Of a DNA stretch of 64,000 nucleotides, positions 47,704-56,721 are shown one piece after another; positions within the stretch are counted from its first letter, which is position 1, and the number at the start of each line of letters is the position of its first letter. The position numbers were made by a program, and so were the translations under genes. Location of the stretch: NCBI GenBank assembly GCA_016706055.1, contig JADJKL010000006.1, positions 186,001 through 250,000 of the forward strand, given 5' to 3'. This DNA comes from Chitinophagaceae bacterium (GTDB lineage Bacteria; Bacteroidota; Bacteroidia; Chitinophagales; Chitinophagaceae). The notes under the pieces are model-generated. The model was not told where the DNA came from. It was given only the letters and a program-made list of their open reading frames with translations, and ran no database searches.

Positions 47704-48208
47704 TAAGTTTCTTTATTCTTTGAGGTTCTAAAGCCCCTCTTTCGGAGGGGTTTGGGGAGGCCTTTTCAATTATCGCATCGCAGGCTCTTTCAATCAGATC
47801 ATAAACTTTATGATATCCTGGTTCAGCTCCGTAATAAGGATCGGGAACATCTTTATCTTCTCCTGGATAAAGTTCATTAAGCAATAAATCTACTTTACTT
47901 CCATCAAACTTATTTTTTGAAAGGCTACGCATTTCATCAATTACATCTGCTGCCAGTGCATAAATTTTATCGTACACTTCAAAATCATCGGCAGAAAACT
48001 TCCTGGCTCTTTGTTGGCTAATATCAATGCCATTAATTTTCGCAACCTTTTGCGATAGTTGATGCGGCGCATCTCCTGTATGATAGCTATTGGTGCCTGC
48101 ACTTTCAATGCTCCACTGCAAACCGGCTTTAAAAACTTTGTCTTGCAGAATTCCTTCTGCCAAAGGGCTACGACAAATATTACCTAAGCAAACCATCAGG
48201 ATTTTCAT
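47693..48208 (-). CDS. Low-molecular-weight protein tyrosine phosphatase
   Basis: About 171 residues from the ATG at 48208 (MKILMVCLGNICRSPLAEG), which puts the catalytic P-loop C-x5-R-S at the N terminus as in the family; the earlier start adds an unrelated extension. The general-acid Asp is in DVPDPYYG. The C terminus SPNPSERGALEPQRIKKLN is encoded by a short palindromic repeat and is not family sequence. Overlaps hisS by 11 nt. Confidence 0.92.
   Translation of the reverse strand: MKILMVCLGNICRSPLAEGILQDKVFKAGLQWSIESAGTNSYHTGDAPHQLSQKVAKINGIDISQQRARKFSADDFEVYDKIYALAADVIDEMRSLSKNKFDGSKVDLLLNELYPGEDKDVPDPYYGAEPGYHKVYDLIERACDAIIEKASPNPSERGALEPQRIKKLNDD
47730..47753. repeat. Short palindromic repeat in the 3' end of the phosphatase gene
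   Basis: AAAGCCCCTCTTTCGGAGGGGTTT with GGGGAGG following. Same family as the CCCC-TAAA-GGGG units. It adds about ten codons to the phosphatase C terminus. Confidence 0.7.
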
Positions 48209-48372
48209 TAAGCAAATATAGCTATGAGTTGGTAGCAAAGAATGACAACCTTAATGCAATGTAATTTTTGGCATTCTTTTCAGTCTTTTGGAATATGTTA
48301 TCAGTTTCTCAAAGTTTAGATCGAATTGTGGATTAGGAAGCCAATATGCATCTTATAGATAAATACAGCACT

Positions 48373-49206
48373 ATGACAACTAATCAAATTTTACAATCAA
48401 GTCTTCTCGATATTATTTTCGAGGACAGAAATAAAGACTACGGTGCCTATGCATTAAGGAAAGGATATAATAATCGTTTACTGTTAGCATTAGCTGTTGG
48501 TTTTTTTATTTCACTATTTTTTGTTATCATGGGAACTTCGAATAAGGAAAAAGCAAACGGCTTTGTAAAAGCAGAAATGCCTGGTATAGTAATAAGAGAA
48601 ATTAATTTACCAGAGAAAAAAATAGAAAAGCCGAAGGTGAAGGACGTAATAGCAAAACCAAAAGCAGTAAAGAAAATACTTCCTAAAGTGGCCGAAGTAA
48701 AATTTACTTCACCTCCAAAAATTACCGAAGTTGTAAAAGAGCCAATGACAGCAATTGATAATATGGAAGGGAAACTCACCTCAGATAAAAATATGGATGG
48801 GGATAAAATGGAAAAAGATATTGTGAGACCAACCATTGTTGAGTCTGTAGAAGAGATAGATAGTGTGAGTGGGCCAGCACAGCCTGAAGCGATATTTACT
48901 GTTCAGGAAAGAGACCCTGAGTTTCCCGGCGGTCAGGAAGGGTTGATGAAGTTTCTAAGAAGATATTTATCTACTCCGGAAAATTTGGGAAAAGACGAAA
49001 AAAAAGTGGTTAAGATCAAGTTTAAAATTGACACAGATGGAAGTATAAACACACTTGAAATTGTGACGAGTGGAGGCTTAAAATTTGATAATGAGGTAGT
49101 AAGGGTAATGAAAAAAATGCCTAAATGGGTCCCAGCGTTACAAAATGGAATAAATGTTCCTGTAAATTATATGTTGCCGGTCACATTTATTGGGGTAGAA
49201 GAGTAA
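48373..49206 (+). CDS. TonB family energy transducer
   Basis: About 277 residues. The ATG at 48373 gives TTNQILQSSLLDIIFEDRNK then DYGAYALRKGYNNRLL, the conserved cytoplasmic start of Bacteroidota TonB; the earlier start at 48346 adds nine unlikely residues. One membrane helix (LLALAVGFFISLFFVIMG), a Lys/Pro-rich periplasmic linker and a C-terminal TonB domain with FPGGQEGLMKFLRRYLSTPE follow. It heads a four-gene envelope unit (small membrane protein, PstS-like lipoprotein, TPR protein). No ExbB/ExbD is seen here. Confidence 0.92.
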   Translation: MTTNQILQSSLLDIIFEDRNKDYGAYALRKGYNNRLLLALAVGFFISLFFVIMGTSNKEKANGFVKAEMPGIVIREINLPEKKIEKPKVKDVIAKPKAVKKILPKVAEVKFTSPPKITEVVKEPMTAIDNMEGKLTSDKNMDGDKMEKDIVRPTIVESVEEIDSVSGPAQPEAIFTVQERDPEFPGGQEGLMKFLRRYLSTPENLGKDEKKVVKIKFKIDTDGSINTLEIVTSGGLKFDNEVVRVMKKMPKWVPALQNGINVPVNYMLPVTFIGVEE

Positions 49207-49243
49207 AATTCAATATTTTTCCATTTCTTAAAAAAACAGATAA

Positions 49244-49489
49244 ATGCTGGAAGAATATGAAAAGCAAAAGCGGAAACGCTTAGCTACAATGAGGTCGCTG
49301 ATGGATTATGGAATGGGCTTTATTATACTGGTAATTGGACTGGTTTTTTTCTTCAGAGATAAATTTGGAAATATTTCTTTGAACGAAAGGTTTCCGCCTG
49401 ATAGTATTGATAAAATATTCGGAGGTTTTTGTATAGTTTATGGTGCATGGCGGATTTACAGAGGATATCAGAAAAAATATTTTAAATAA
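49244..49489 (+). CDS. Small two-helix membrane protein
   Basis: 81 residues. A Lys/Arg-rich start (EEYEKQKRKRLATMRS) precedes a first helix (LMDYGMGFIILVIGLVFFF), a polar loop, and a second helix near FGGFCIVYGAWRIYRGYQKK. Family not recognised by name, but the position between tonB and the PstS-like gene with short gaps (37 and 14 bp) shows it belongs to the same operon. Confidence 0.8.
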   Translation: MLEEYEKQKRKRLATMRSLMDYGMGFIILVIGLVFFFRDKFGNISLNERFPPDSIDKIFGGFCIVYGAWRIYRGYQKKYFK

Positions 49490-49503
49490 CGAAGATTCGT
49501 ACA

Positions 49504-50418
49504 ATGCAAAATAAGTTCTTTTACATTTTTTTATTTACACTGATAATTGTCAGCTGCAAATCATATAAAGAGCAGCAGGATGAATTGCCTGATACTTCTT
49601 ATAGAGGAACAATAAATGTGAGTGCAGATGAAACATTTAAGCCTATTGTTGATGAACTGGTGAAAGTGTATGAATCGAATAACCGTGATACAAAGATCAA
49701 TGTTGATTATAAACCAGAAGCTGACTGTTTAAATGACTTATTGAATGACAGCATCCGGATGGTTATAGTTACTCGTAAGTTTTCTGTTGATGAGCGGGAA
49801 TTGATAATAGATTCATTAGGAGTTGGTCCGAGGACTATGGTTGTAGCAAGAGATGGAATTGCAGTTATAGTTCATCCATCATCAACAGACACAATGTTTA
49901 CAATGAAGGATATTAAAGATATTCTTACGGGGAAGTTAAAAAATGGCTTAATCCCTGTATTTGACGGTGTAAAAGCAACCAGTACAGTACGTTTTATCAT
50001 CGATTCAGTATTAAGAGGTGATTCGTTAACACCAAAAGCAATGGCAGCCCGAAGTAGTGAAGGTGTTATTGATTTTGTTTCGAAAAATCCGGGAGTGATC
50101 GGTTTCATTGGAGTAAGTTGGATTGGAAATCCGGAAGATGAAACGCAGTTAAGTTTTTTGAAAAAAGTAAAAGTTGCTAATATTGAAAGCACCGACATGC
50201 CGGGATCATATGTAAAAGCTTATCAGGCAAACATTTATTTAAAAAGATACCCAATGGTACGAGATTTGATTTATATACTAAAGGAAAATCATCGGGGATT
50301 GGGAACAGGATTTGCCAATTTTATGAGCGGAGAGATTGGACAGATAATTTTTAAAAGAGCATATTTAGCACCGGCACAAAAAAATTTGGGAATAAGGCCG
50401 GTCAGATTAAATGAATAA
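49504..50418 (+). CDS. PstS-like phosphate-binding lipoprotein
   Basis: 304 residues, lipobox LIIVSC (Cys17). The periplasmic binding-protein fold of the PstS type reads YRGTINVSADETFKPIVDEL, then MVVARDGIAVIVHPSS, ARSSEGVIDFVSKNPGVIGF and GLGTGFANFMSGEIGQIIFK. There is no pstCAB nearby. In Bacteroidota such proteins often sit between tonB and a TPR protein and may not be true phosphate transporters. The role is open. Confidence 0.88.
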   Translation: MQNKFFYIFLFTLIIVSCKSYKEQQDELPDTSYRGTINVSADETFKPIVDELVKVYESNNRDTKINVDYKPEADCLNDLLNDSIRMVIVTRKFSVDERELIIDSLGVGPRTMVVARDGIAVIVHPSSTDTMFTMKDIKDILTGKLKNGLIPVFDGVKATSTVRFIIDSVLRGDSLTPKAMAARSSEGVIDFVSKNPGVIGFIGVSWIGNPEDETQLSFLKKVKVANIESTDMPGSYVKAYQANIYLKRYPMVRDLIYILKENHRGLGTGFANFMSGEIGQIIFKRAYLAPAQKNLGIRPVRLNE

Positions 50419-50461
50419 AAACGAGAGTTAGTTATATTTACAAACAAAAAAGAAGAAGAAA

Positions 50462-52179
50462 ATGAAGAAAACCACAATTACATTTTTAACTGCCTGTTTG
50501 CTTATGGTAAGCAGTGTAAAAGCACAATCTGTTCAGGATGGTATTAATCACCTGAATGCCGGAAGGCCAGAAAGTGCAGTAAGTCTTTTTAAGAAATTAC
50601 TGGAAGTAAATCCAAATAATGTTGAAGCGAATTATTGGCTAGGGCAGTCCTATTTAGAATTGGATGAAATCGCTGGTTCTAGAATTAAAGCAGCGAAAGA
50701 ACTTTATCAAAAAGCCTTACAAAGTAGCGCCGATGCTCCTTTGTTAATTATTGGAATGGGCGAAGTGGATCTACTGGAAAATAAAACTGCAGAAGCCAGG
50801 CAAAAATTTGAATCTGCCCTTGAAATGACGAAGAACAGAAAGGGCTATGACCCAGAGATGCTGCTTGCCGTAGGCCGTGCTAATACCAATGCAAAAGCTG
50901 GCGATTTAAAATATGCAATTGAAAAGCTGGATATGGCTACAGATAAAGGCAAAAACCCTGATATCTGGGTTCAATTAGGTAGAGCACAAAGAAAAGCTGG
51001 AAAAGGCGAAGGCGGAGGTGATGCGTTTAAGAATTTCAATAAGGCCTTAGAGATAGATGCTAATTACGGGCCAGCTTATTTGCAACTGGCAAAAATATTT
51101 GAATCGCAAAAAAACTGGAGCTTTGTTTTAAAATATTTGATAGATGCTGTAACAAGAGATCCCAAGTTTTCAGTTGGCTATCATGAACTTTTTTACTACA
51201 AATTTTACAGACAAAATTACGCAGGTGCTGAAGAAGAATTAGTAAAATATATTGAAAGTAAAAAACCTGACACGGATATTGGGGATGAATATTTATACGC
51301 ACAGCTATGTTGGGCTAGAAAAGATTTTAATTGTGCCATTGCTAAAGGAGAATCTATTATTGCAGCCTTAGGGGATCTTACAAAACCTAAAGTATATCGA
51401 TTGATGGCAGATGCTGCTTTGCAGAATAATGATTTTGTAAAAGCAAAAAAATTCAGCGATTTGTTTTTTGCCAAAAAAAACCCAGATGATGCAAAAAACT
51501 TAAACGACTATGAAATAAAAGCTGCTGTGTTAGGAAAATTGAATGTTAGCCCTCAGGATGTTTATGATGCATATATTGAAGGAACAACCGTTGACACAAC
51601 ACTGGATGCTAAACTTGATTTCTTAAAAAAGGCTCTGCTTATTTTAAAGAGATAAAGGATAGAGATTATGAAGCTAAAATGATTCAAAAAATAATTGCAA
51701 TGAGAGCAGAGCCAATTATCAATGATTATTTTGACTTAACAATAGCTTATTACTTTAAGCCAAATTATGATAAAGCAAGAGAAACTGCTTTGGTAATGAT
51801 TCAGAAGTTTCCTGAAGAAATATATGGTTATGAATGGGCTTATAATAGTGCGGTTGCTATTGCTACAGATACAACAAGGGAAGTAAAGCAGGATAGTATT
51901 GGATTCCCTTCGGCGAACAAGCTTTATGAATTTACTTTAAGAGATACGGTAAAGTACAAAAAGCAATATTTGAATTCGGTAAGGTTTTTAGCTGCCTACT
52001 ATATTAACGAAGCCAAAGACAGAGATAAGTCATTAGAGTTCTTCCGTAAATGGTTAACAGTAGATCCTGCTAATGCTACTACGATTCAGAGTTATATTGA
52101 CCAAATTGAAAAAATGCCTGCATCTAAGCCTTCTTCGGAAAAAGCAGCAGCCTCCAAACCTGGAGCTAAGCGGCCATAG
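50462..52179 (+). CDS. Secreted TPR-repeat protein (one frameshift)
   Basis: About 572 residues with a signal peptide (TFLTACLLMVSSVKAQS). Multiple TPR units: HLNAGRPESAVSLFKKLLEV, NPNNVEANYWLGQSYLELDE, DANYGPAYLQLAKIFESQKN and others. The first frame ends at 51655. One missing A in the AAAAAGG run near 51632 restores KKGSAYFKEIKDRDYEAKMI and the second frame, which adds more TPRs and an Ala/Lys/Pro tail. Last gene of the tonB unit; a strong terminator follows. Confidence 0.88.
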
Positions 52180-52221
52180 TAATAAATTAATTTTATATAA
52201 ACTCGGTTTTCTTCTTTTACA

Positions 52222-52261
52222 ACGAAAATCCCTTGCTAAGTTTTAGCAAGGGATTTTTCGT
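52222..52261 (+). terminator. Strong intrinsic terminator before nuoA
   Basis: 18-bp stem ACGAAAATCCCTTGCTAA / TAGCAAGGGATTTTTCGT with a 4-nt loop and a following T-run. It separates the tonB/TPR unit from the complex I operon. Confidence 0.9.
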
Positions 52262-52385
52262 TTTAAGTAGCAAATGCCTGAGATGGGTTAATTCATTGAT
52301 TTTGCGGGAACTGTTTCTTTCTTTTACCCTGCTTCGTAAGGTATTTTCATGTGGTAGCCTTATTTTTGCGGATAGATAAAGACCT

Positions 52386-52781
52386 ATGATTCGATTATTA
52401 CAAACCAGTATTAATACATCTGATGCCAGTTCTTACCTGCCGGTAGGTATTCAGGTGCTAATTGCTGTAGGATTAGTGGCTTTTTTAATGTTTGCGACCC
52501 ATATGCTTGGACCCAAACGAAAAACTTCTGATAAGCTACAGAATTTTTCCAGTGGTATCGAATCTCACGGTGATGCCCGCCAGCCGATTGCGATTAAATA
52601 CTTCCTGACTGCTATTTTATTTGTGTTATTTGATGTGGAAGTTATTTTCTTTTATCCCTACGCTGTAAATTTTAAAGGATTGGGTTGGGATGGTTTTTGG
52701 GCAGTTTTGATGTTTGTAAGTTTCTTCCTTTGTGGGTTTATATATATTCTTAAGAAAGGTGCGTTGAAGTGGGAAGACTAA
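52386..52781 (+). CDS. nuoA: NADH dehydrogenase subunit A
   Basis: 131 residues, three membrane helices. The conserved segment is YFLTAILFVLFDVEVIFFYP, with KRKTSDKLQNFSSGIESHGD before it. It starts the complex I operon. 99 bp separate it from nuoB. Confidence 0.95.
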   Translation: MIRLLQTSINTSDASSYLPVGIQVLIAVGLVAFLMFATHMLGPKRKTSDKLQNFSSGIESHGDARQPIAIKYFLTAILFVLFDVEVIFFYPYAVNFKGLGWDGFWAVLMFVSFFLCGFIYILKKGALKWED

Positions 52782-52880
52782 AGAGATTGATTAATTGAAG
52801 AATTTAAATTGAATAATTTGAACACTTGATTTGACGGACTGTTATAAATCTGAAATCGCAAATCAAAAATCTAAAATTGA

Positions 52881-53465
52881 ATGGCTCGTCCTGTATCATA
52901 TAATTTAATTAATAAGCCACTTGAGGCAGATATCAGCATGGCCGATATGCCGGAAGGCAGTATGGGTGAAGGTTTTTTTGCTACCAAACTCAATAATGTA
53001 ATTGGCTTGGCAAGAAAGAACTCTATTTGGCCACTTCCATTTGCAACTTCTTGCTGTGGTATCGAATTTATGGCTACCATGGGTTCGCATTACGATTTAG
53101 GTCGGTTTGGAGCTGAAAGAGTTGGATTTTCGCCCCGTCAGTGTGATTTGCTGATGGTAATGGGAACAATTGCAAAAAAAATGGGACCGGTTGTAAAACA
53201 GGTTTATCTGCAAATGGCAGAACCTCGCTGGGTAATTGCAGTAGGTGCTTGTGCCAGCAGCGGAGGTATTTTTGATACGTACAGTGTGTTGCAAGGAATT
53301 GATCAGGTAGTGCCAGTTGATGTGTATGTGCCGGGTTGCCCGCCAAGACCAGAAGCGATTATTGATGGTGTATTAAGAATTCAGGATCTGGTAGCAAAAG
53401 AAAGTTTGAGAAGAAGAAATGGAGAACAGTATAAAGCATTAATGGATAGTTACGGAATACAGTAA
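52881..53465 (+). CDS. nuoB: NADH dehydrogenase subunit B
   Basis: 194 residues, peripheral subunit holding cluster N2 near the quinone site. Ligands: tandem cysteines in TSCCGIEFMATMGSHYDLGR, then GACASSGGIFDTY and VPGCPPRPEA. The frame is intact. Confidence 0.96.
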   Translation: MARPVSYNLINKPLEADISMADMPEGSMGEGFFATKLNNVIGLARKNSIWPLPFATSCCGIEFMATMGSHYDLGRFGAERVGFSPRQCDLLMVMGTIAKKMGPVVKQVYLQMAEPRWVIAVGACASSGGIFDTYSVLQGIDQVVPVDVYVPGCPPRPEAIIDGVLRIQDLVAKESLRRRNGEQYKALMDSYGIQ

Positions 53466-53467
53466 AT

Positions 53468-53562
53468 ATGGAGACTAATTACCCTGAGTTAAAAACAAGA
53501 TTGCAGTCTACTGTTATTGATTTCTTGTTAATGTTTGGTTTAATGTGTTTGGCGGCTTATTT
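53468..53562 (+). pseudogene. Start of a small membrane protein (RDD-like), interrupted
   Basis: It begins 2 bp after nuoB. METNYPELKTRLQSTVIDFL then LMFGLMCLAAYL resembles the first helix of an RDD-domain membrane protein (R-x-x-S-x-x-x-D pattern). The gene then runs into a G/A-rich block at 53563 and loses all protein-like sequence. A second fragment cannot be recognised after the block. It is a real small gene damaged by the sequence defect, or a fragment. Confidence 0.5.
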
Positions 53563-53705
53563 GGAAAAAAAAACCCCCCGGGAGGGGGAGGGGGGGGGGG
53601 GAGGGGGGATAAAAGGGGGTCCGGGGGGGGGGAAAAAAAAAGGGGAGGAGAAAACCAGGGGGGTTTGGGGGGGGGGGGGGGGGGAAAAAGAAAAAAAAAA
53701 AAGGG
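53563..53705. other. Artificial-looking G/A low-complexity block
   Basis: About 140 bp made almost only of G-runs and A-runs, with one C-run (AAACCCCCCGGGAGGGGGAG, then runs of 10-18 G and 9-12 A). It is totally unlike the AT-rich surroundings and interrupts an otherwise compact nuo operon. The best explanation is a sequencing or base-calling failure. Confidence 0.85.
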
Positions 53706-53735
53706 TGTGTTTGAGAAATAATTATTGAATTAACA

Positions 53736-54242
53736 ATGACATTGACAAACGAACATATAATAAATAGACTTTCTGAAAAATTCCCTGAGCAGCTATCTGG
53801 TTTTGAAGAACCGTATGGTATGCTCACTTTTCAAGCACCAAAAGAATTGAACCTGAAGGTGCTTAATTTTTTATATGATGATGAGGAATTAAAATTTCGG
53901 TTCATGACCGATTTGTGCGGCGTTCATTATCCTGATAGAAAAGGGGAAGAACTGGCAGTGGTTTATCATCTGCACAATCTGGAAGATAATGTGCGGATAC
54001 GTTTTAAAGTGTTTACAGATATTAATCAGCCGGATGTTTATACAGCTACAGGATTATTTTCTACGGCTAACTGGATGGAAAGAGAAACCTATGATTTTTA
54101 CGGAGTAAACTTTGTTGGTCATCCAAAACTGAAGAGGATATTGAATGTTGATGAAATGGATTATTTCCCGATGCGGAAAGAGTTTCCATTGGAAGATCAG
54201 AGCAGGATTGATAAGGATGATGAGATGTTTGGGAGAGGATAA
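53736..54242 (+). CDS. nuoC: NADH dehydrogenase subunit C
   Basis: 168 residues. Peripheral-arm 30-kDa subunit with FRFMTDLCGVHYPDRKGEEL, TATGLFSTANWMERETYDF and YGVNFVGHPKLKRIL, and the end FPLEDQSRIDKDDEMFGRG. Not fused to NuoD, as usual for Bacteroidota. The frame is intact. Confidence 0.95.
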   Translation: MTLTNEHIINRLSEKFPEQLSGFEEPYGMLTFQAPKELNLKVLNFLYDDEELKFRFMTDLCGVHYPDRKGEELAVVYHLHNLEDNVRIRFKVFTDINQPDVYTATGLFSTANWMERETYDFYGVNFVGHPKLKRILNVDEMDYFPMRKEFPLEDQSRIDKDDEMFGRG

Positions 54243-54333
54243 CCAATTGATTAATGTGACAATGTGATAATTTGGAAATGAAAGACAGGCTTTAATTTCC
54301 AAATCAGCAAATTCACAAATTTTCAAATTAATA

Positions 54334-55555
54334 ATGTCAGAACAACACATAAAATTACCGGAAGGCTCGATTGAAAAAACGACCACTACACTAAACTGGG
54401 GCCAACGCATCCGGCCACACATGGTGTAATGCAGAACATTCTGGAACTGGATGGTGAAAGGATTGTGTCTACCGAGCAAACAATTGGTTACATACACCGT
54501 GCATTTGAAAAAATTGCAGAACGCAGACCTTTGTACCAGATTACAACATTGACGGATAGATTGAATTACTGTTCTTCCCCAATCAATAATATGGGTTGGC
54601 ACCTGACTTGCGAAAAGTTGCTGGGTGTAAAACGCCAAAAAGAGTTGATTATCTCCGTGTAATCATTATGGAGTTGTCGAGAATTTCTGATCACCTGATT
54701 TGTAACTCAATCGTAGGTGTGGATGCAGGTGCTTACACAGGTTTCTTGTATGTAATGCAATACCGTGAGTTGATTTATGAAATATATGAAGAGGTTTGCG
54801 GGGCAAGATTAACAACCAACATGGGCCGCATCGGTGGCTTTGAAAGAAATTTTAATGATATCGCTTTTCAAAAAATTGAAAAGTTTTTAGCGGAATATCC
54901 AAAAGTGTTGAAGGAATTTGAAAATTTATTTCAGCGCAACAGGATATTTATGGACAGAACAAAAAATACAGGGGCCATTAGTGCTGAAAGAGCATTGAAT
55001 TATGGTTTCACTGGCCCAAATCTTCGGGCTGCTGGTGTTGATTATGATGTAAGAATTCAATCACCCTATAGTAGTTACGAAGATTTTCAATTTAATGTTC
55101 CAGTTGGCACTACCGGCGATAATTATGATCGTTGGCTGGTAAGAGGAAAAGAAATGTGGGAGAGCTTGAGTATAATAGAACAGGCTTATCAAAAAGTGCA
55201 GGATTTTAAAGGAACAGATGCTGATGTTTTTCATGCTGATGTACCTGAATATTATTTACCAGAGAAAGCCGATGTATATACTAAAATGGAAGCATTGATC
55301 TACCATTTTAAAATTGTGATGGGAGAAACGGAAATTCCGGCTGGTGAAGTGTACCAATCAGTAGAAGGTGGAAATGGCGAATTAGGTTTTTATCTGATTA
55401 GTGATGGTGGAAGAACGCCGTATCGTTTGCATTTCCGTAGGCCTTGTTTTATTTATTACCAGGCTTTTGAAGAATTGACAAAAGGTGCCATGTTGAGTGA
55501 TGCGATAATGACAATGAGTAGTTTGAATTTGATTGCAGGAGAAATGGATGCATAA
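54334..55555 (+). CDS. nuoD: NADH dehydrogenase subunit D (two frameshifts)
   Basis: Quinone-site 49-kDa subunit, about 407 residues. The ATG at 54334 gives SEQHIKLPEGSIEKTTTTLN. One missing C near 54396 restores LGPTHPATHGVMQNILELDG. A second missing A near 54634 restores LLGVKTPKRVDYLRVIIMEL. Then SRISDHLICNSIVGVDAGAY, MGRIGGFERNF and the C-terminal end (CFIYYQAFEELTKGAMLSDA) follow in one frame. Both breaks are homopolymer losses in a respiratory-chain core gene. Confidence 0.94.
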
Positions 55556-55576
55556 GAAAATTATGAATGTTGAATT

Positions 55577-56080
55577 ATGAATGTTGAATTTTCACAGGAA
55601 AAATTACAGGAAGTACAACGGATAATTAATTTTTATCCAGAAGGAAAGCAGAAGAGTGCTGTTATTCCTGTGTTGCATTTGGCACAGCTTGAATTTGGCG
55701 GTTGGTTAAGTTCAGAAACAATGGACTATGTGGCTTCGCTATTGCAATTGGAACCGATTGAAGTATATGAAGTAGCTACATTCTACAGCATGTATAACCT
55801 GAAACCGGTTGGTAAATATATGTTTGAAGTTTGCCAGACAGGACCTTGTATGATTAATGGAAGTGATGAGATAGTTAAATATATCTATGATAAGTTGGGT
55901 ATAAAGCCAGGGGAAACTAGTGAAGACGGAATGTTTACACTGAAAACAGTTGAGTGCCTGGGAGCTTGTGGTTATGCACCGATGATGCAGATGGGAAAAA
56001 ATTATAGAGAACATTTGACGAAAGAGAAAGTTGATGCTATTGTGGAAGAATGTAGAAACAATGCTGTAGCTAAAAACTAA
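55577..56080 (+). CDS. nuoE: NADH dehydrogenase subunit E
   Basis: 167 residues, thioredoxin-fold 2Fe-2S subunit. Cluster N1a cysteines are in FEVCQTGPCM and VECLGACGYAPMMQM. The frame is intact; 21 bp from nuoD and 3 bp to the following NTF2-like gene. Confidence 0.95.
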   Translation: MNVEFSQEKLQEVQRIINFYPEGKQKSAVIPVLHLAQLEFGGWLSSETMDYVASLLQLEPIEVYEVATFYSMYNLKPVGKYMFEVCQTGPCMINGSDEIVKYIYDKLGIKPGETSEDGMFTLKTVECLGACGYAPMMQMGKNYREHLTKEKVDAIVEECRNNAVAKN

Positions 56081-56083
56081 AGA

Positions 56084-56569
56084 GTGAAGAAGTTACTAGT
56101 CATAGCTCTTTTAATAAATGCATTTTTTGCAAATGCGCAAACTGATGAAGCAAAACTGACAACGACGATAAAAGAGTTTCATCAGGCTTTGGTAAAGAAT
56201 AATACAGTTTCTATTAACCAGCAAACAGATAAGGCGCTGAGTTATGGACATAGCAACGGTTGGGTGGAAACAAAAACTGAAATGATAAAAAACCTGGAAA
56301 CAGGTTACACCAGTTATAAAAGTATAAAGGAAGATAGTTTGCAGATAACGATAAATGAGAATTTGGCAAATGCAAGGTTTGTTGGTGATTACGAAGTTTC
56401 ATTGAATGGGGGAAATGCAGTTGTGTATCATTTAAAAGTATTGGAAGTGTGGGTGAAGAAAGGAAAAAGATGGTTGTTATTTGCGAGGCAGGCGGTTAAA
56501 AGAAGGATAGAAACTGATAAAATGAAGGGGAAAGAAAAAACGAATCATAATAACGCGAATGGAGCATGA
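56084..56569 (+). CDS. Secreted NTF2-like (DUF4440-type) protein inside the nuo operon
   Basis: 161 residues from a GTG start, with the signal peptide KKLLVIALLINAFFANAQ. The mature part (TIKEFHQALVKNNTVSINQQ, ALSYGHSNGWVETKTEMI, ARFVGDYEVSLNGG, LEVWVKKGKRWLLFARQAVK) shows the cone-shaped NTF2 fold. It lies 3 bp after nuoE and 152 bp before nuoF, so it is probably cotranscribed with complex I. A role in complex I is not known; it is likely an insertion between nuo genes. Confidence 0.8.
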   Translation: MKKLLVIALLINAFFANAQTDEAKLTTTIKEFHQALVKNNTVSINQQTDKALSYGHSNGWVETKTEMIKNLETGYTSYKSIKEDSLQITINENLANARFVGDYEVSLNGGNAVVYHLKVLEVWVKKGKRWLLFARQAVKRRIETDKMKGKEKTNHNNANGA

Positions 56570-56721
56570 GGATAATTGGTTGCGCAAAGTTTGAAGCAAT
56601 GGGTTTCTGCACTATTATTCGATTGGAGTGCAAGAAGAATAGAGGCGATGCTTGTAATAAAACGAATTAGACAAATTAATTAATATTTTAATTAGAACTT
56701 GGGAATATAAAAGCCCTTAAA

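Noticed and set aside
53563..53705. Possible G-quadruplex or phase-variable tract
   Set aside because: The runs are far too long and irregular and the flanking gene is destroyed; a sequencing artefact is simpler.
53540..53827. Proline-rich minus-strand open frame
   Set aside because: It is the complement of the G/A low-complexity block and has no biological sequence signature.
56575..56680. Short open frame between the NTF2-like gene and nuoF (34 codons from an ATG)
   Set aside because: No recognisable feature and no support beyond openness.
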